Shown piece by piece: positions 21,643-31,519 of a DNA stretch of 64,000 bases (the stretch's first letter is position 1; each line of letters begins with the position of its first letter). The notes under the pieces were generated by a model, which worked only from the letters and a program-made list of their open reading frames with translations, ran no database searches and had not been told where the DNA came from. Source of the stretch: Neolentinus lepideus HHB14362 ss-1 (taxonomy: Eukaryota > Basidiomycota > Agaricomycetes > Gloeophyllales > Gloeophyllaceae); the NCBI GenBank assembly GCA_001632425.1, contig KV425551.1, positions 266,892 to 330,891 on the forward strand, read 5' to 3'. The position numbers and the translations under genes are program-made.

Positions 21643-24138
21643 ATGCTCTTGAGAGTTGGCCGCAGCTATTGGCGAAATTCCACTGGAAGTCCTTCCTTTC
21701 ACCTTGTCCTGGACTTTTTTTCCCGATACGCGAAGTCAAGGACCTTCCTTCTTTCTTCCCAATGGCGTGCAGCAGCGGCTCTAAAGACTGCGACAGTCCA
21801 GTCCTCTCCAACGCATACCGAGGTACGAGTGGAGGTACCACAACTAAAAGTGAGACGAGGACACAGCGTGTCTGCAGAAGAAGTAAGGAAAGGGATGAAA
21901 GTGGTACAGGGGATGCAAGTCCTTCCGGAAGCTACTCAAATTCCTCTGGTGGATATCCTTGTCTTGATAGACACCTTATCATCTCCGGCAATTTCCAAAG
22001 CTTACGCATTGGACTATTTGAAGCATCTTCAAACGGAGGAAACGTCTCGAGAATCCGTGGAATGCATACTTCATTGGCGGCATACGGAGCACGTCGCGCA
22101 ATATCTTGCTGCGTCGCGCTCTCCAGAGCGGGCGCTCAAGCTCCTGCGTCTAGTTCACAAGATTGGCTACGAGCTGCGACACCGCACTTACGAGGTTGTC
22201 GTTCATCGGCTCGCCGAAGGAAGGCATTGGGATCTGGTTGTGCATGCAGTCAATCTAGCACGAGTGCATGTAGGTCGAAGTTCCGCCCGGCTGCTCAATT
22301 GGTGCACTCTTGCCCTTTCAGAGCAGGGCCACTACACTCTCCTAGACGGTATGCTGGAAAAGTTCAAGAGAGACGCACTGAAGTCGAATCGGAGGACTTA
22401 CCACATTCTGATCACCGCCTATATACGAAACCGCGACTTAGAAAAGGCGAAATTTTGTCTGCAGGAGATGGAACAGGCCGGCTTCCCCGTAGACGCATCG
22501 ACTTATGCTGCTGTCATTTCTGTATACCGCAGCTTAGGTCCAGATCCTGTGGTGCAGAAGCAAGCTATCGATGCATTACCAGCAGTCGAGGCGCACGTGG
22601 CTACGCGTATCCTGAACAGCATAATGCAGTTTGCGATAGATGCGCGAGACATCAATCGTGTCGTTCAAGTGATGTCTATGTTCGATGGAGAGTCTTCAAA
22701 GTCGCAAAATATCGTCACCGCGGGTCTCGACCAAGCGTTTTTCATTGGCGCGTCCGACCACCAGATACCTGGCCTTCCGAACTCTCTTAGTCCAAACGCT
22801 TCGACCATCGCAAGACTGATGAGCTTCATGTCGAAGCAACGGGACCTGCCTACCGTCCTGCAGATATTCTACCAGATGCAAGCTGCTGGCATAGTTCCCG
22901 ACACTAATGTTGTTGCCGCTCTTGTCCGGGCTCATATCAACGTTGGTGACGAAGCCACTGCAGTCCGCATTGTGGCCGATATGTGTCCACCCACAGTCCC
23001 ACGCAGTCTGTTGACTCGGGTTGGTCTGGTATCCGATGAGCATCACTTTGGCCAAGCTCTCCTTCCACAGTCGCTTCTAACCGTCCATGTTTTAAACGCT
23101 CTATTGAAGGGTGTTATCCAATCTTATCGTCTGAGGGGATTCGGTTGTATACTCCGGATTATGCGGATAGTGGGAGTCAAGCCAGATGGCCACACGACCA
23201 AGATCTTCATTCACTACTTGGAGAGCAATGAGGGTCTCCGATCTCGCGATGTCATACGGATACTGCGGAAGCTCTCAGCAATTACTCCGTCGCCGACCTT
23301 GAAGCATCTCCACAAGATCCTGAAGATGGCTTTGCAACGGGACAAATATATCATCCGAGGCACAGGTGGTATTCGGAATTATATGGCCAAAGGAGGCGCC
23401 ATGATATCAGCAACCGACGCGACGACGGATCCTACTGCTGGCCTACGGTTTATTCGCACCCGTGCCCTTATTAGCCCACTCATCAAAGCGCTCACCTCCC
23501 GCGGTGTGAGAAATGATGCAGCCATGTACGCTCTCCGTATCAGACATGATGGAATCAAAGGTGACATGGCTAGCGCCAGCAAGGTGCTCGATGACATGGT
23601 CTCAAGGGGCATCTATCCGAACGAGTACCATTACAGCGCGCTCATGGCCGGCTATGCTATGGCAGGGAACCTGCCTGCCGCAAGGGCCGTGATGGGGGAC
23701 GCAGCTGCGTCGGGCGTGGCGCCGAACGTGGTCCTGTACACTATCCTCTTGTCTGGGTACACCCGTCTTGGCCAGACAAGGTTGGCCCTGCGTACGTTCA
23801 ACGAGATGATCGAGGCTGGGATAACTCCCGATTTTCCTGCCGTCGATACCGTCGTGAGGGCTTTCCTTACCAAACACCGCTATGACGTAGCGAAAAAGAT
23901 GCTGTTGAATTTGTGGACCCTTGTCGCACCATTCCCAGAAGAGGGATGGCACAGCCCGTTGGAGTCTCTCATAGAAGAATTCAGGTCTTTGGCTGCGGTG
24001 GGTCGGAACAGGAAGAGGAAAGCGCTGCCAAAAGGGGCGGGTCGTATGGTGCGGTGGAAACTGAAGAAGCTGTTGCGACTTTGGAGGCTTGCCGCGGCTC
24101 GCGCCTCCCCTCGAGGGGATTTGTCAAGTCAGTCGTAG
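21643..24138 (+). CDS. Pentatricopeptide repeat (PPR) protein, probably mitochondrial
   Basis: This is a single intronless frame of 831 aa. The N-terminus (MLLRVGRSYWRNS, later TFLLSSQWRAAAAL) is basic, Ser/Arg-rich and lacks acidic residues, consistent with a mitochondrial presequence. At least five PPR units are visible: RTYHILITAYIRNRDLEKAK; IFYQMQAAGIVPDTNVVAAL; GDMASASKVLDDMVSRGIYP; YHYSALMAGYAMAGNLPAAR; and YTILLSGYTRLGQTRLALRT with EMIEAGITPD. The C-terminus is strongly basic (RNRKRKALPKGAGRMVRWKL), suggesting RNA or ribosome binding. PPR proteins bind single-stranded organellar RNA for stability, processing or translation. The target cannot be deduced. The long overlapping frame at 21612-22790 is out of phase and rejected. 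The PPR gene converges on hapX. Confidence 0.9.
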   Translation: MLLRVGRSYWRNSTGSPSFHLVLDFFSRYAKSRTFLLSSQWRAAAALKTATVQSSPTHTEVRVEVPQLKVRRGHSVSAEEVRKGMKVVQGMQVLPEATQIPLVDILVLIDTLSSPAISKAYALDYLKHLQTEETSRESVECILHWRHTEHVAQYLAASRSPERALKLLRLVHKIGYELRHRTYEVVVHRLAEGRHWDLVVHAVNLARVHVGRSSARLLNWCTLALSEQGHYTLLDGMLEKFKRDALKSNRRTYHILITAYIRNRDLEKAKFCLQEMEQAGFPVDASTYAAVISVYRSLGPDPVVQKQAIDALPAVEAHVATRILNSIMQFAIDARDINRVVQVMSMFDGESSKSQNIVTAGLDQAFFIGASDHQIPGLPNSLSPNASTIARLMSFMSKQRDLPTVLQIFYQMQAAGIVPDTNVVAALVRAHINVGDEATAVRIVADMCPPTVPRSLLTRVGLVSDEHHFGQALLPQSLLTVHVLNALLKGVIQSYRLRGFGCILRIMRIVGVKPDGHTTKIFIHYLESNEGLRSRDVIRILRKLSAITPSPTLKHLHKILKMALQRDKYIIRGTGGIRNYMAKGGAMISATDATTDPTAGLRFIRTRALISPLIKALTSRGVRNDAAMYALRIRHDGIKGDMASASKVLDDMVSRGIYPNEYHYSALMAGYAMAGNLPAARAVMGDAAASGVAPNVVLYTILLSGYTRLGQTRLALRTFNEMIEAGITPDFPAVDTVVRAFLTKHRYDVAKKMLLNLWTLVAPFPEEGWHSPLESLIEEFRSLAAVGRNRKRKALPKGAGRMVRWKLKKLLRLWRLAAARASPRGDLSSQS

Positions 24139-24281
24139 CTTGTCATGTGTAGGATGTATAGCTTCTCGTCGGTCTGTCGTTCCACCATAAATACTTGTTA
24201 ATAAATGAAAGTACATGGAGAAACATGCGTGATAGTAGGTACAATAATTATAGTCGATGCGAGAGTGGAGATGTAAGTAGA

Positions 24282-26083
24282 TCAAGACTGGTGAAACTTT
24301 GCATCCAACAGCCGCAACGCCTCCCGAACACCATCTGCATAGACCTCTCGCACTCTCTGCCGTCCACAGCTGACAAGGACTTCTTGAGGTACCAGTCGAG
24401 GAGGGGAGCCTTCGGAGCGCTCGCGTTCCCTCTGGCGGTAGTGAGCGTGGGGGTCCGTCAGGAGGATGGGCGATTCATCACTTTGCACTACCCGAGAAGC
24501 ATGCGAAGCACCACTGTTTGCCAACTGCACAGCGGATCTCTCGGGCGAGATGGAGCCCGGCGCGGGGGAGATCTCCACCCGCGGGCCCGCGCATTTTGAC
24601 CGCCGGGCGACGACGTCCGCGAGGAGCGAGAGATCGGCGAAGACGATGTTTGGATGCGACTTGAGCTGCCGCCAGGCGTCGTCGGTGGGCATGACTTCGG
24701 GGTCGCTGCTCGCACTGCAACACCCGTCGCGGCCACATCGGCTGGGGTCTCCGCAACACGCGCTGCTGGATGACGACGGGCCGGCTGCGGTCACGTCCGA
24801 CGGGCGACTCGGACAGGTTGCACAGGGGGAGGCGGCGGCGACGGACTGGCCGACGGCCGCGCAGAAGGCCTTGCCGAATGCGTCGTCGGCGCAGGCCATG
24901 CAGTTGGACGGGTCGCCCGAACACGTCGGCCTGCTGATGGATGGTGGCTGTGGCTGCGGCTGCTCGGCAAGAGAGGCCGTCACTGGGAAGACGGGGCTGA
25001 AGGCGGTGTTTGTAGGGCCGGTGGTGCGGCGACGCAGCGGCACGGGAGGTTGGTACGACGGCAGGTCGTCGAGGATGGAGATGGTGGTAGGAGCTGCGGA
25101 GGCGAGCTCTGCTGGGGGTGGCAGGCTCGATTTTGGCGGCTCCATGGGCTCGATTTTGAGCTGGTTAGAAGACATTTTGTCGGCCATCGCGAGTTCCCTG
25201 CACACGCAGCCTGTCTCGTCGTTGCAGAAGCCGCAGTCAAAGTCAAAGGATGTGTTCGGCTCGAAGACACCAGGTGGCTTGGATGGAAGATCGAAGATGT
25301 TGCTGAGAGTGGGGAGGCGTGTGGAGAATACAGAGGGTTCCCTGGGCGAGTGCATGGAGATGCTACTGCCGTTGGAATCGGGAGACGAGACTGCAGAAGA
25401 CGGCGAGGGCAAATAAGAGGTCATCAATGGAGGGACGTGAGCCGGAATACCTAGAGGATCGGCGGAGTACTTTGTCTTCTTTTTAGCGGGATATTCTTCA
25501 GCGATGCTGGAAGCCCGCTTCCTCTCTCCGTCGTAGGACTGCAGATCACGGTCCTGTTCGAGCCTAGCGAACTTTTCCTTGAGGAGCGCGTTCTCGTGTC
25601 TGAGCTTCTCATTTTCCTCCTTTAGACGTTTGGCAATACTCTGGAGGGCGACGTTGCGCTCGATTTCGCCTTGTTCATACTGCTGTACGCGAGCTTGTAG
25701 CTCTGCGAGTTGGGACTGCTTGCGCTCGCGGAAGGCACGTTGTGCGGCGCTGTTGTTGGGATTGGCACACGAAAGCAAATCGCGCCGTTAATGACTTACC
25801 GGTTCTGGACACGTCGACCTTTGCTGTCAAGGGCCTAGTGGGAGAAATATGAGAGTTGAGTGTGTGGATAGAGGAAAACACGTACTTCTGGCTCTTCCTG
25901 CGGGGTCGGAGCAGGATCTTTCTTTGGTTTTCTGCCAGGCTTTGGCTTTGCCGGGACCACCCAGTCCTTGGATGCTATAAATATTTCAGCGATCAGACGG
26001 AGGTGTGGAAGGCGGGAGACGAGACCTGTTGCCCAGATGGTTGCAGAGGAGGCGACGACGGGGGAGGGAGGGGCACGACTCAT
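24282..26083 (-). CDS. hapX: HapX-type bZIP iron regulator with Hap4-like CCAAT-complex-binding domain
   Basis: Exons on the minus strand are 26083-26026, 25974-25886, 25834-25800 and 25749-24282, giving 549 aa. Residues about 20-38 (SKDWVVPAKPKPGRKPKKD) are the Hap4-like motif that docks on the CCAAT-binding complex. The bZIP follows: basic region RRVQNRAAQRAFRERK, then a leucine-zipper/coiled coil (LQSIAKRLKEENEKL). Downstream are Cys-rich regions of the type that senses Fe-S or iron status: CGFCNDETGCVC, CSGDPSNCMACADDAFGKAFC, CATC and CCGDPSRCGRDGCC. In ascomycetes and Cryptococcus, HapX represses iron-consuming pathways and activates uptake during iron starvation. The Hap4-like motif separates it from Yap1/AP-1 proteins. 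A consensus GATA-factor site sits upstream. The opposite strand is open for 316 codons only because of composition. Confidence 0.9.
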
Positions 26084-26151
26084 GTGTGGCTGGTGTGTGG
26101 CGGAGAGGAGGGGATGGGAAGGGGAGGCGGAGATGTGGTCTGGGGCAGCTT

Positions 26152-26160
26152 TTATCTGAT
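26152..26160 (-). promoter_or_regulatory. Iron GATA-factor site ATCAGATAA upstream of hapX
   Basis: The minus strand reads ATCAGATAA, an exact match to the ATCWGATAA element known for SreA/Fep1-type iron repressors. It lies 69 bp before the hapX start codon. Such repressors silence hapX when iron is ample, so the position suggests the same loop; binding is not shown. Confidence 0.5.
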
Positions 26161-26228
26161 ACGCAGAGTAACCACTGATTAGATATCCCGACCACCCTCC
26201 CGGCAACTCCCGTACCCTGGTCCCATCC

Positions 26229-26266
26229 ATGTTTGAATAATCTATCGTATGTTTGAATAATCTATC
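26229..26266. repeat. Tandem duplication of an 18 bp AT-rich unit
   Basis: ATGTTTGAATAATCTATC occurs at 26229-26246 and again at 26249-26266. A second short repeat, TAATTTAAATGTAT, follows twice around 26279-26313. This is a local duplication in the distal hapX upstream region. Confidence 0.75.
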
Positions 26267-27426
26267 CGTTGTTTTCATAATTTAAATGTATCCGCATGTA
26301 ATTTAAATGTATACATATGTCCTCATAATCCAGATGTATCCATATGTTATATTCCATGTCCTAGTCTCTCCAACTTGCCGGTTCCCTTGCATCATCCCTT
26401 TCCAGGCTCGCCTCGCCCATGTCCACTTAACAGGCGCCCATCATCTTGTCCCCATTCTCCCGTACGTATCCTGTGTTCCATCTCTATCCTCTTTGACGAC
26501 GTCCATCACTCCAACATTCACCTCCACGCACCGCTCTGTCCTCCAATTCCGAATCCTCATCTAAATTCCGAATTATCCTGTAACGCCTCTTTCTTCCCAG
26601 CAGACAGTCATCTGATGGTCGCAGCACACCATTGGCTTCTCCAACTGCACTCACTATAGCCCCCTACTCGTGCGACACAAGCTTGTCCACCCGCGCTTCT
26701 ATCTGCGATGATGTCCCGGTGCCAAGCCCCATGAGAAGCGAAAATCTACAAGTCTAATCCATACAGTGCCTTCCGCTCAAAACCGACCACTCGGCAATAG
26801 GCGGGACTGCAACCATATCAGGACCTCGGAAGAAATTCGTGTTGGGACAAAAACTATACCAATTGACTCCTTTTTGTAGTAGCTTTTGACCTATCAGGTT
26901 ACATTTTCCGAAGTCATGATTTTGAGATTTTGACCCTTCCGATATTTGAATTTGAGTCGGAGTTGAGTCGGAGTTCCCATATTGGGAAACTTATCTCGGC
27001 TTATACCGGTCGGACTTCTAATGTGACTACAGAACACTACCACTACTTCTATGATATAGGGTGGTATAACATACAGAGCATATGAAGATTTAATTTAGTA
27101 ATATTTTATGGTTCATCATGTTGTTTGCACCAATACACTGGTGTGAGCAGAATTTTCCACAGCGGGTTCTGTGTTAGGCCTTGGCTGATGGAGCAGTACT
27201 CAGTTGGTAAGAAACCTGGAATTGACTTGTTTAGCACCTGACAAGTGTTGCTGCTTTGGTTGATGCTGTCTTTTTGTCAAAGGAGCTATGCCAGCCTTAC
27301 ACACTAAGCATACTAGACTTCTGGTATGTTGAACCCAATATTTGAATGATTATGTAATCATCCAAAAAAATCAAAATGTGTATTTACACATCTTTTGTCC
27401 AAGTTTATGTTTCAAATTTTCTTCCG

Positions 27427-27466
27427 GGCGCCTCCGGCACCTCGGTTCAAGCCAGGCGGAGGCGCC
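27427..27466. repeat. 10 bp perfect inverted repeat
   Basis: GGCGCCTCCG at 27427-27436 is mirrored by CGGAGGCGCC at 27457-27466, with a 20 nt loop. It is GC-rich and sits at the edge of an AT-rich block. It may be a hairpin or a remnant end. Confidence 0.6.
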
Positions 27467-27976
27467 GAGTCTTAGTGAAGGAAACTGTATTCGCTGTCAA
27501 AAGCCTCCCTCGTCTCATCAAATCTCTAATTGCCGGCCGACTCGCAAGACCCGTGTATAAATACTCACGTCGGTTACATACGTGCACACACTCCTTCTGC
27601 ATATGGTCTCGACCTCGAGACCTGCCATCTCACACCCCGGGGAACGACAGAGCAACACCCGCGGTCTCCTCGAAAACACTTGCCTTTGATCGCCCAATCA
27701 CAGCCTTCCATCTCATCGGCTCCCCATTTCCCCGCGCATCCGGGCTTGCTCGACTCGATTCTCACCCTCTCCCGGTACCTGAGGCTTAATAGCTCTGATG
27801 GACAGATTAATGAAACAGGGATATTTAGCCACTTCACTCTGTACCTGCCCGAGGCTAGCAAACTGCGGAGCTACCGTAATCAGCATCGTCAAACGCACCG
27901 AAAACGGCTGTCACGCCTGAATATCGCCCATCTGCCTCCGATGCCATAACAAAGTCGTACAAAAATAGGGATACAA

Positions 27977-30649
27977 TCACTCAACCACCTCTTCCTCGGT
28001 CTGTTCTATCAGCTCATCCACCCACATCTCTATCTCCTCCTTCGTTTCTTCCTGCGGCCCCGGTTCGCCGTCGACCTCGGTCCCCTTCTTCTTGCGCTCC
28101 TCGGCCAGGTCGTCCTTGCACCGGCGCCGCCACGCGTTCCACTCGTCCACGAGCCGCTTGCGGTGCGCGATAAGCTCCGCGCTGACATTGCTCTCCTCCG
28201 CAGCGTCCTCCTCCTCGAACTGCCGGCTGTACTCGCGCAGGTTCTTGCGGATCTGCTTCTGCTGCTCCTTCGTCAGCAGCGTCTTCGGCCGCGGCCTCCA
28301 CAAGAACTGTTTAAACCGGTCCATAATGTGCTTCTCCAGCTCTTGGCCTTTAAAGTCCCAGATAGCGTAGCCGTTCTCGAGCTGTGTTCGTAGATAGTAA
28401 GCTCCGGTAATTTGCAATGCTAAACAAGATCCCTACCGTATGCCTCCAAGCACTTGCGTGCGTCGCGAGATACCGACCGCTCGGATCCCACTCAGCATCA
28501 GTAACCCCATAATGGTCCGCGGTCCCGAGATGCTGAATGCCGCTTCCCCATTCGTCCTTGACGGTCTCCTTGCGACCCACGTCCTCGGTGTTGAAATCGA
28601 GATCCCAGAACTCAAGTTCAGACTTGGACGAAGACCCGACGGTCGCCAGAAGGACGAATCGGCCCCGCGGTGACCACCGAATGGTGTTACTCGTTCGTCC
28701 TGGGAGATTCCCTGCTCATCCACGCAGTATCAGCGACAAACACTATAACGCGAGTTCCAATACATACGTAACAGCCTAAAGTCACCCTTCTGTTTATGCA
28801 GCTGGAAAAAGTTGACGTCGGTCTTGATCGTGATACCAGGGCCAGGGTTACCAAGATTGGGATCACTGCTGGAAACAATGGCGAATCGTTCACCCTTGGG
28901 CTCCCATGAGAATTCGAGGACAGTATCTACACGGACGATTAAGTTGCAGTACGTAGATGCAAAAAGATATCATGTGAAAACATACCTTTAAGCTCGACGA
29001 CTTCGACCGGGTAATCCTTCTCACGCACTCGGAAGATCTCGAGATTGCAGAAGAGTGTCTTTTTCGTCTTCGTGTGGCGGTCAACCCTAACGCAGAGGAA
29101 GTCACCTTGGTTTTGCCAGTAGATTTTACACTGCACAGCAAGATACGTCAGCGCTCCTCACAAAATTTTCAACCACCTGCGGAAATCACCTCAGAGACGT
29201 TGAAGAGATTCTTCTGCCGTAGGATACTTCGACTAGGAAATTTCATCAAGGTGACGCGAGCTGGCTGGTTCGCCACCTCGGGAGTCCAGTATGCGAGCAT
29301 GTTCTCCTTCACTTTCCTGGTCGTCTTGGCTCCTCCCTTGGCTTCCTTCTCTGCTTTCTCGGCGTCCTCTCGGTCCTTGTCTCCGAGTGGACACCACTCA
29401 AAGTCCACAACACCCTCGATTTTGATGCTCTTCTTCGCCTGGAGACCCATGCTCGGCAGCTCGTACACGCTGATCTGTTGACCAGGCGTGACGCGAGCAA
29501 CGAACTTGTCGTCCGGACTCCATTTGAAGGCCGGCCATTGGAGCTGCTTCTTCGAACCTGGCTCCTCGCCCTCGGCCTGTGCAGCGGGGAATGTTCGGAG
29601 CATATTGCCTGACTTGATATCCCAGATGGCGATGTGATTTCCTTCATCTATTGGAGAGAAGTAGCGGGAACCTTGCATTGCACCTTCTGGCACCACAATA
29701 GGTTCATTAGACCAAGTAACGAGGTATTGCTCGCAAGGTGAGAAGTCGATCAGTTTCACGTACGGGTGCGCAAATCGTTGTTGAAGGAGCCATGACGGTC
29801 CGCCCCATAATTGCACACCTTGGCGGTGAAGAGTGGTCATGTAGGTTCCTTGAGGAGACCAAGATATATATAGATCGGTCCATTCCTATACTACACATTA
29901 GCAAGAAAGTATGGCTCTTAGCTATATCAGCGACGCACAGTGTGTTTGTATGCCTGCTCCCGCTGAGAAGGCTTGCCGTGCCAGTGGATCTCTACATCAT
30001 TGCCTCGGTAGATGCCATACTGATCACGGCCCTGAGGATCCGCCAGCCAGGCCCGCAAGTGCTCCTGCAGAAATGTGAGTAGAGTGAAGAACTCCTAGCG
30101 AATATGAGACGTACTCTGGGTTTGTATTCCTCTGTCTTGGGTTCAACGTAAGTCTCGTCGATGTTGACAAACTTCTCAACGTCCGTGAAATAGTTGGTCA
30201 CAAAAGTGTGCTTGGCATCGAACGGATGACCATCCATGGCAGACAGAGCGTAAGCGGCTTCGTCTGCCGTGTGGAACTCGACAAAGATGTAACTATACAG
30301 TGATCATCAAGTTCTATTCCAGATGAGAGACAAGACGCGACCTACCCTTTACTCTTGCCTGTCGAATCATCCCATGGCACAAAGATGTCATCGGGTTTGA
30401 TGGGTGCTCCTTTCTTCCCAAATTCCTTTGTGATCTTTGTCAAAAGCTTATCTAGTTTCGACCTGTCGATGATGGGGACGCCATCGACCACGATGATGTT
30501 TTCAAAGCCATCCTCCGGTTGCACCTGATACCTAATAGACTTCAGTTCCCCACGGAAGCGCCCAAAAGCTGGGAAACGGACTTGGCTTCGATGTCAGAGT
30601 AGTCAATATCGTCAATGTCGTAGTCAGCGTCGGTATCGTTAGAAGCCAT
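27977..30649 (-). CDS. Eukaryotic translation initiation factor 3 subunit B (eIF3b/Prt1)
   Basis: eIF3b is the scaffold subunit of eIF3, binding the 40S subunit and eIF3a/g/i. Start [20 protein letters not shown] at 30649, an acidic leader. An RRM follows with [20 protein letters not shown] and [22 protein letters not shown]40-type beta-propeller comes next: [69 protein letters not shown]. The helical C-terminus is [20 protein letters not shown], which binds other eIF3 subunits, ending EEEVVE. The first intron joins IEAK to YQVQPEDG. About ten short introns give roughly 740 aa, the family norm. eIF3h lies 22 kb away in the same window. Confidence 0.95.
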
Positions 30650-31519
30650 AGTGCGACGCCTAGTGTGAGCGCCGGTACACTCAGATGACGAGGAAAGTAA
30701 AGTTTTGGCGGAGTTCAAAATACTGAAATGCACGTCCATAGCGGCTCACCAGCACCCACTTATATCCGTGTCCTCGGTGCCTCCTGGTAAAATATCTGAA
30801 GGATTTCTTCGATACTACGATGTCAGTGTTCACTCTCGCTTCGCACCAAACTGATGGGAAGAGTGTTGAGCGATCGGAAACATACTTGTAGGGTTCGGGC
30901 ATTACCTCTGCTAATCGATATTCAGCGCATATTCAGCACCTGTAAATTACCGTTAAATCACCGACCAATTTGGTCAGCCTGGGATTTGGGGTGTAAAATC
31001 CAATTAAATTAGGAGAAGTCTTGTGATTGCCTGACCTCTTGCAAGCTAGACCTATCAGACATCATTGGAAGTCCAAAGTAGGTCCAAGCCACTAACGCAA
31101 CTGGCGTCTCGTCCATGGATGGAAGGGTGGCGACCTCCTTGGATGGAGGACCATTTTTCCCGATTGAATGACGCTAATTAATACCCTTGTTAAATTAACA
31201 GGTCAATCAGGTCTCTCAATTCCCGGAACTCTACTGTGGCATTTGTGGCTAGCACCAAAGTTTGATGGCGGCACGTGGCCCCTAGGCCCTGGAGAGGGAA
31301 GCGATATGATGGATGGAGGGCCTTACTCCGGATCTGGTGTTCTGAGAATCTGATGTCCTCGTCTATTGGCGAGCCCGCCACACGTGCGTCTGCCAATACC
31401 AGGGAAACACAAGCCCCTCCAAGCTTGAAGCAAGCCATTTCGGAGCATGCTTATCTCGCACGTTTATATACTTAAGTAGTTCGAGCGCTGTGGGTCTTCT
31501 TCACCTCCCGTGTTTCGTC
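30650..31519. other. Divergent region between eIF3b and the GIT1-like gene
   Basis: No complete gene is supported. A possible alternative 5' exon of eIF3b is noted separately (30700-30902). A TATA-like TTATATA lies at 31464-31470, about 50 bp before the transporter ATG. Confidence 0.45.

Larger units (their letters stand above)
26161..27976. other. Gene-free 1.8 kb between hapX (-) and eIF3b (-)
   Basis: No supported gene. 26220-26350 is AT-rich with short repeats. 26850-27420 is AT-rich, has duplicated GAGTCGGAGTT and no homologous frame, and looks like decayed mobile DNA, though I cannot assign it. A 10 bp inverted repeat lies at 27427-27466. The frame at 27376-27789 has no recognisable domain. 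Confidence 0.5.

Noticed and set aside
21612..22790. 392-codon open frame overlapping the PPR gene
   Set aside because: It lies in another frame of the same strand, is rich in Ser/Arg without any domain, and overlaps an 831-codon frame with clear PPR motifs.
24466..25416. 316-codon frame opposite hapX
   Set aside because: Antisense to the Ser/Pro/Cys-rich part of HapX; open because of GC-rich codon composition, no domain or signal.
27376..27789. 137-codon frame before eIF3b's 3' end
   Set aside because: No domain, unusual composition, overlapped by two other frames of similar size; treated as non-coding.
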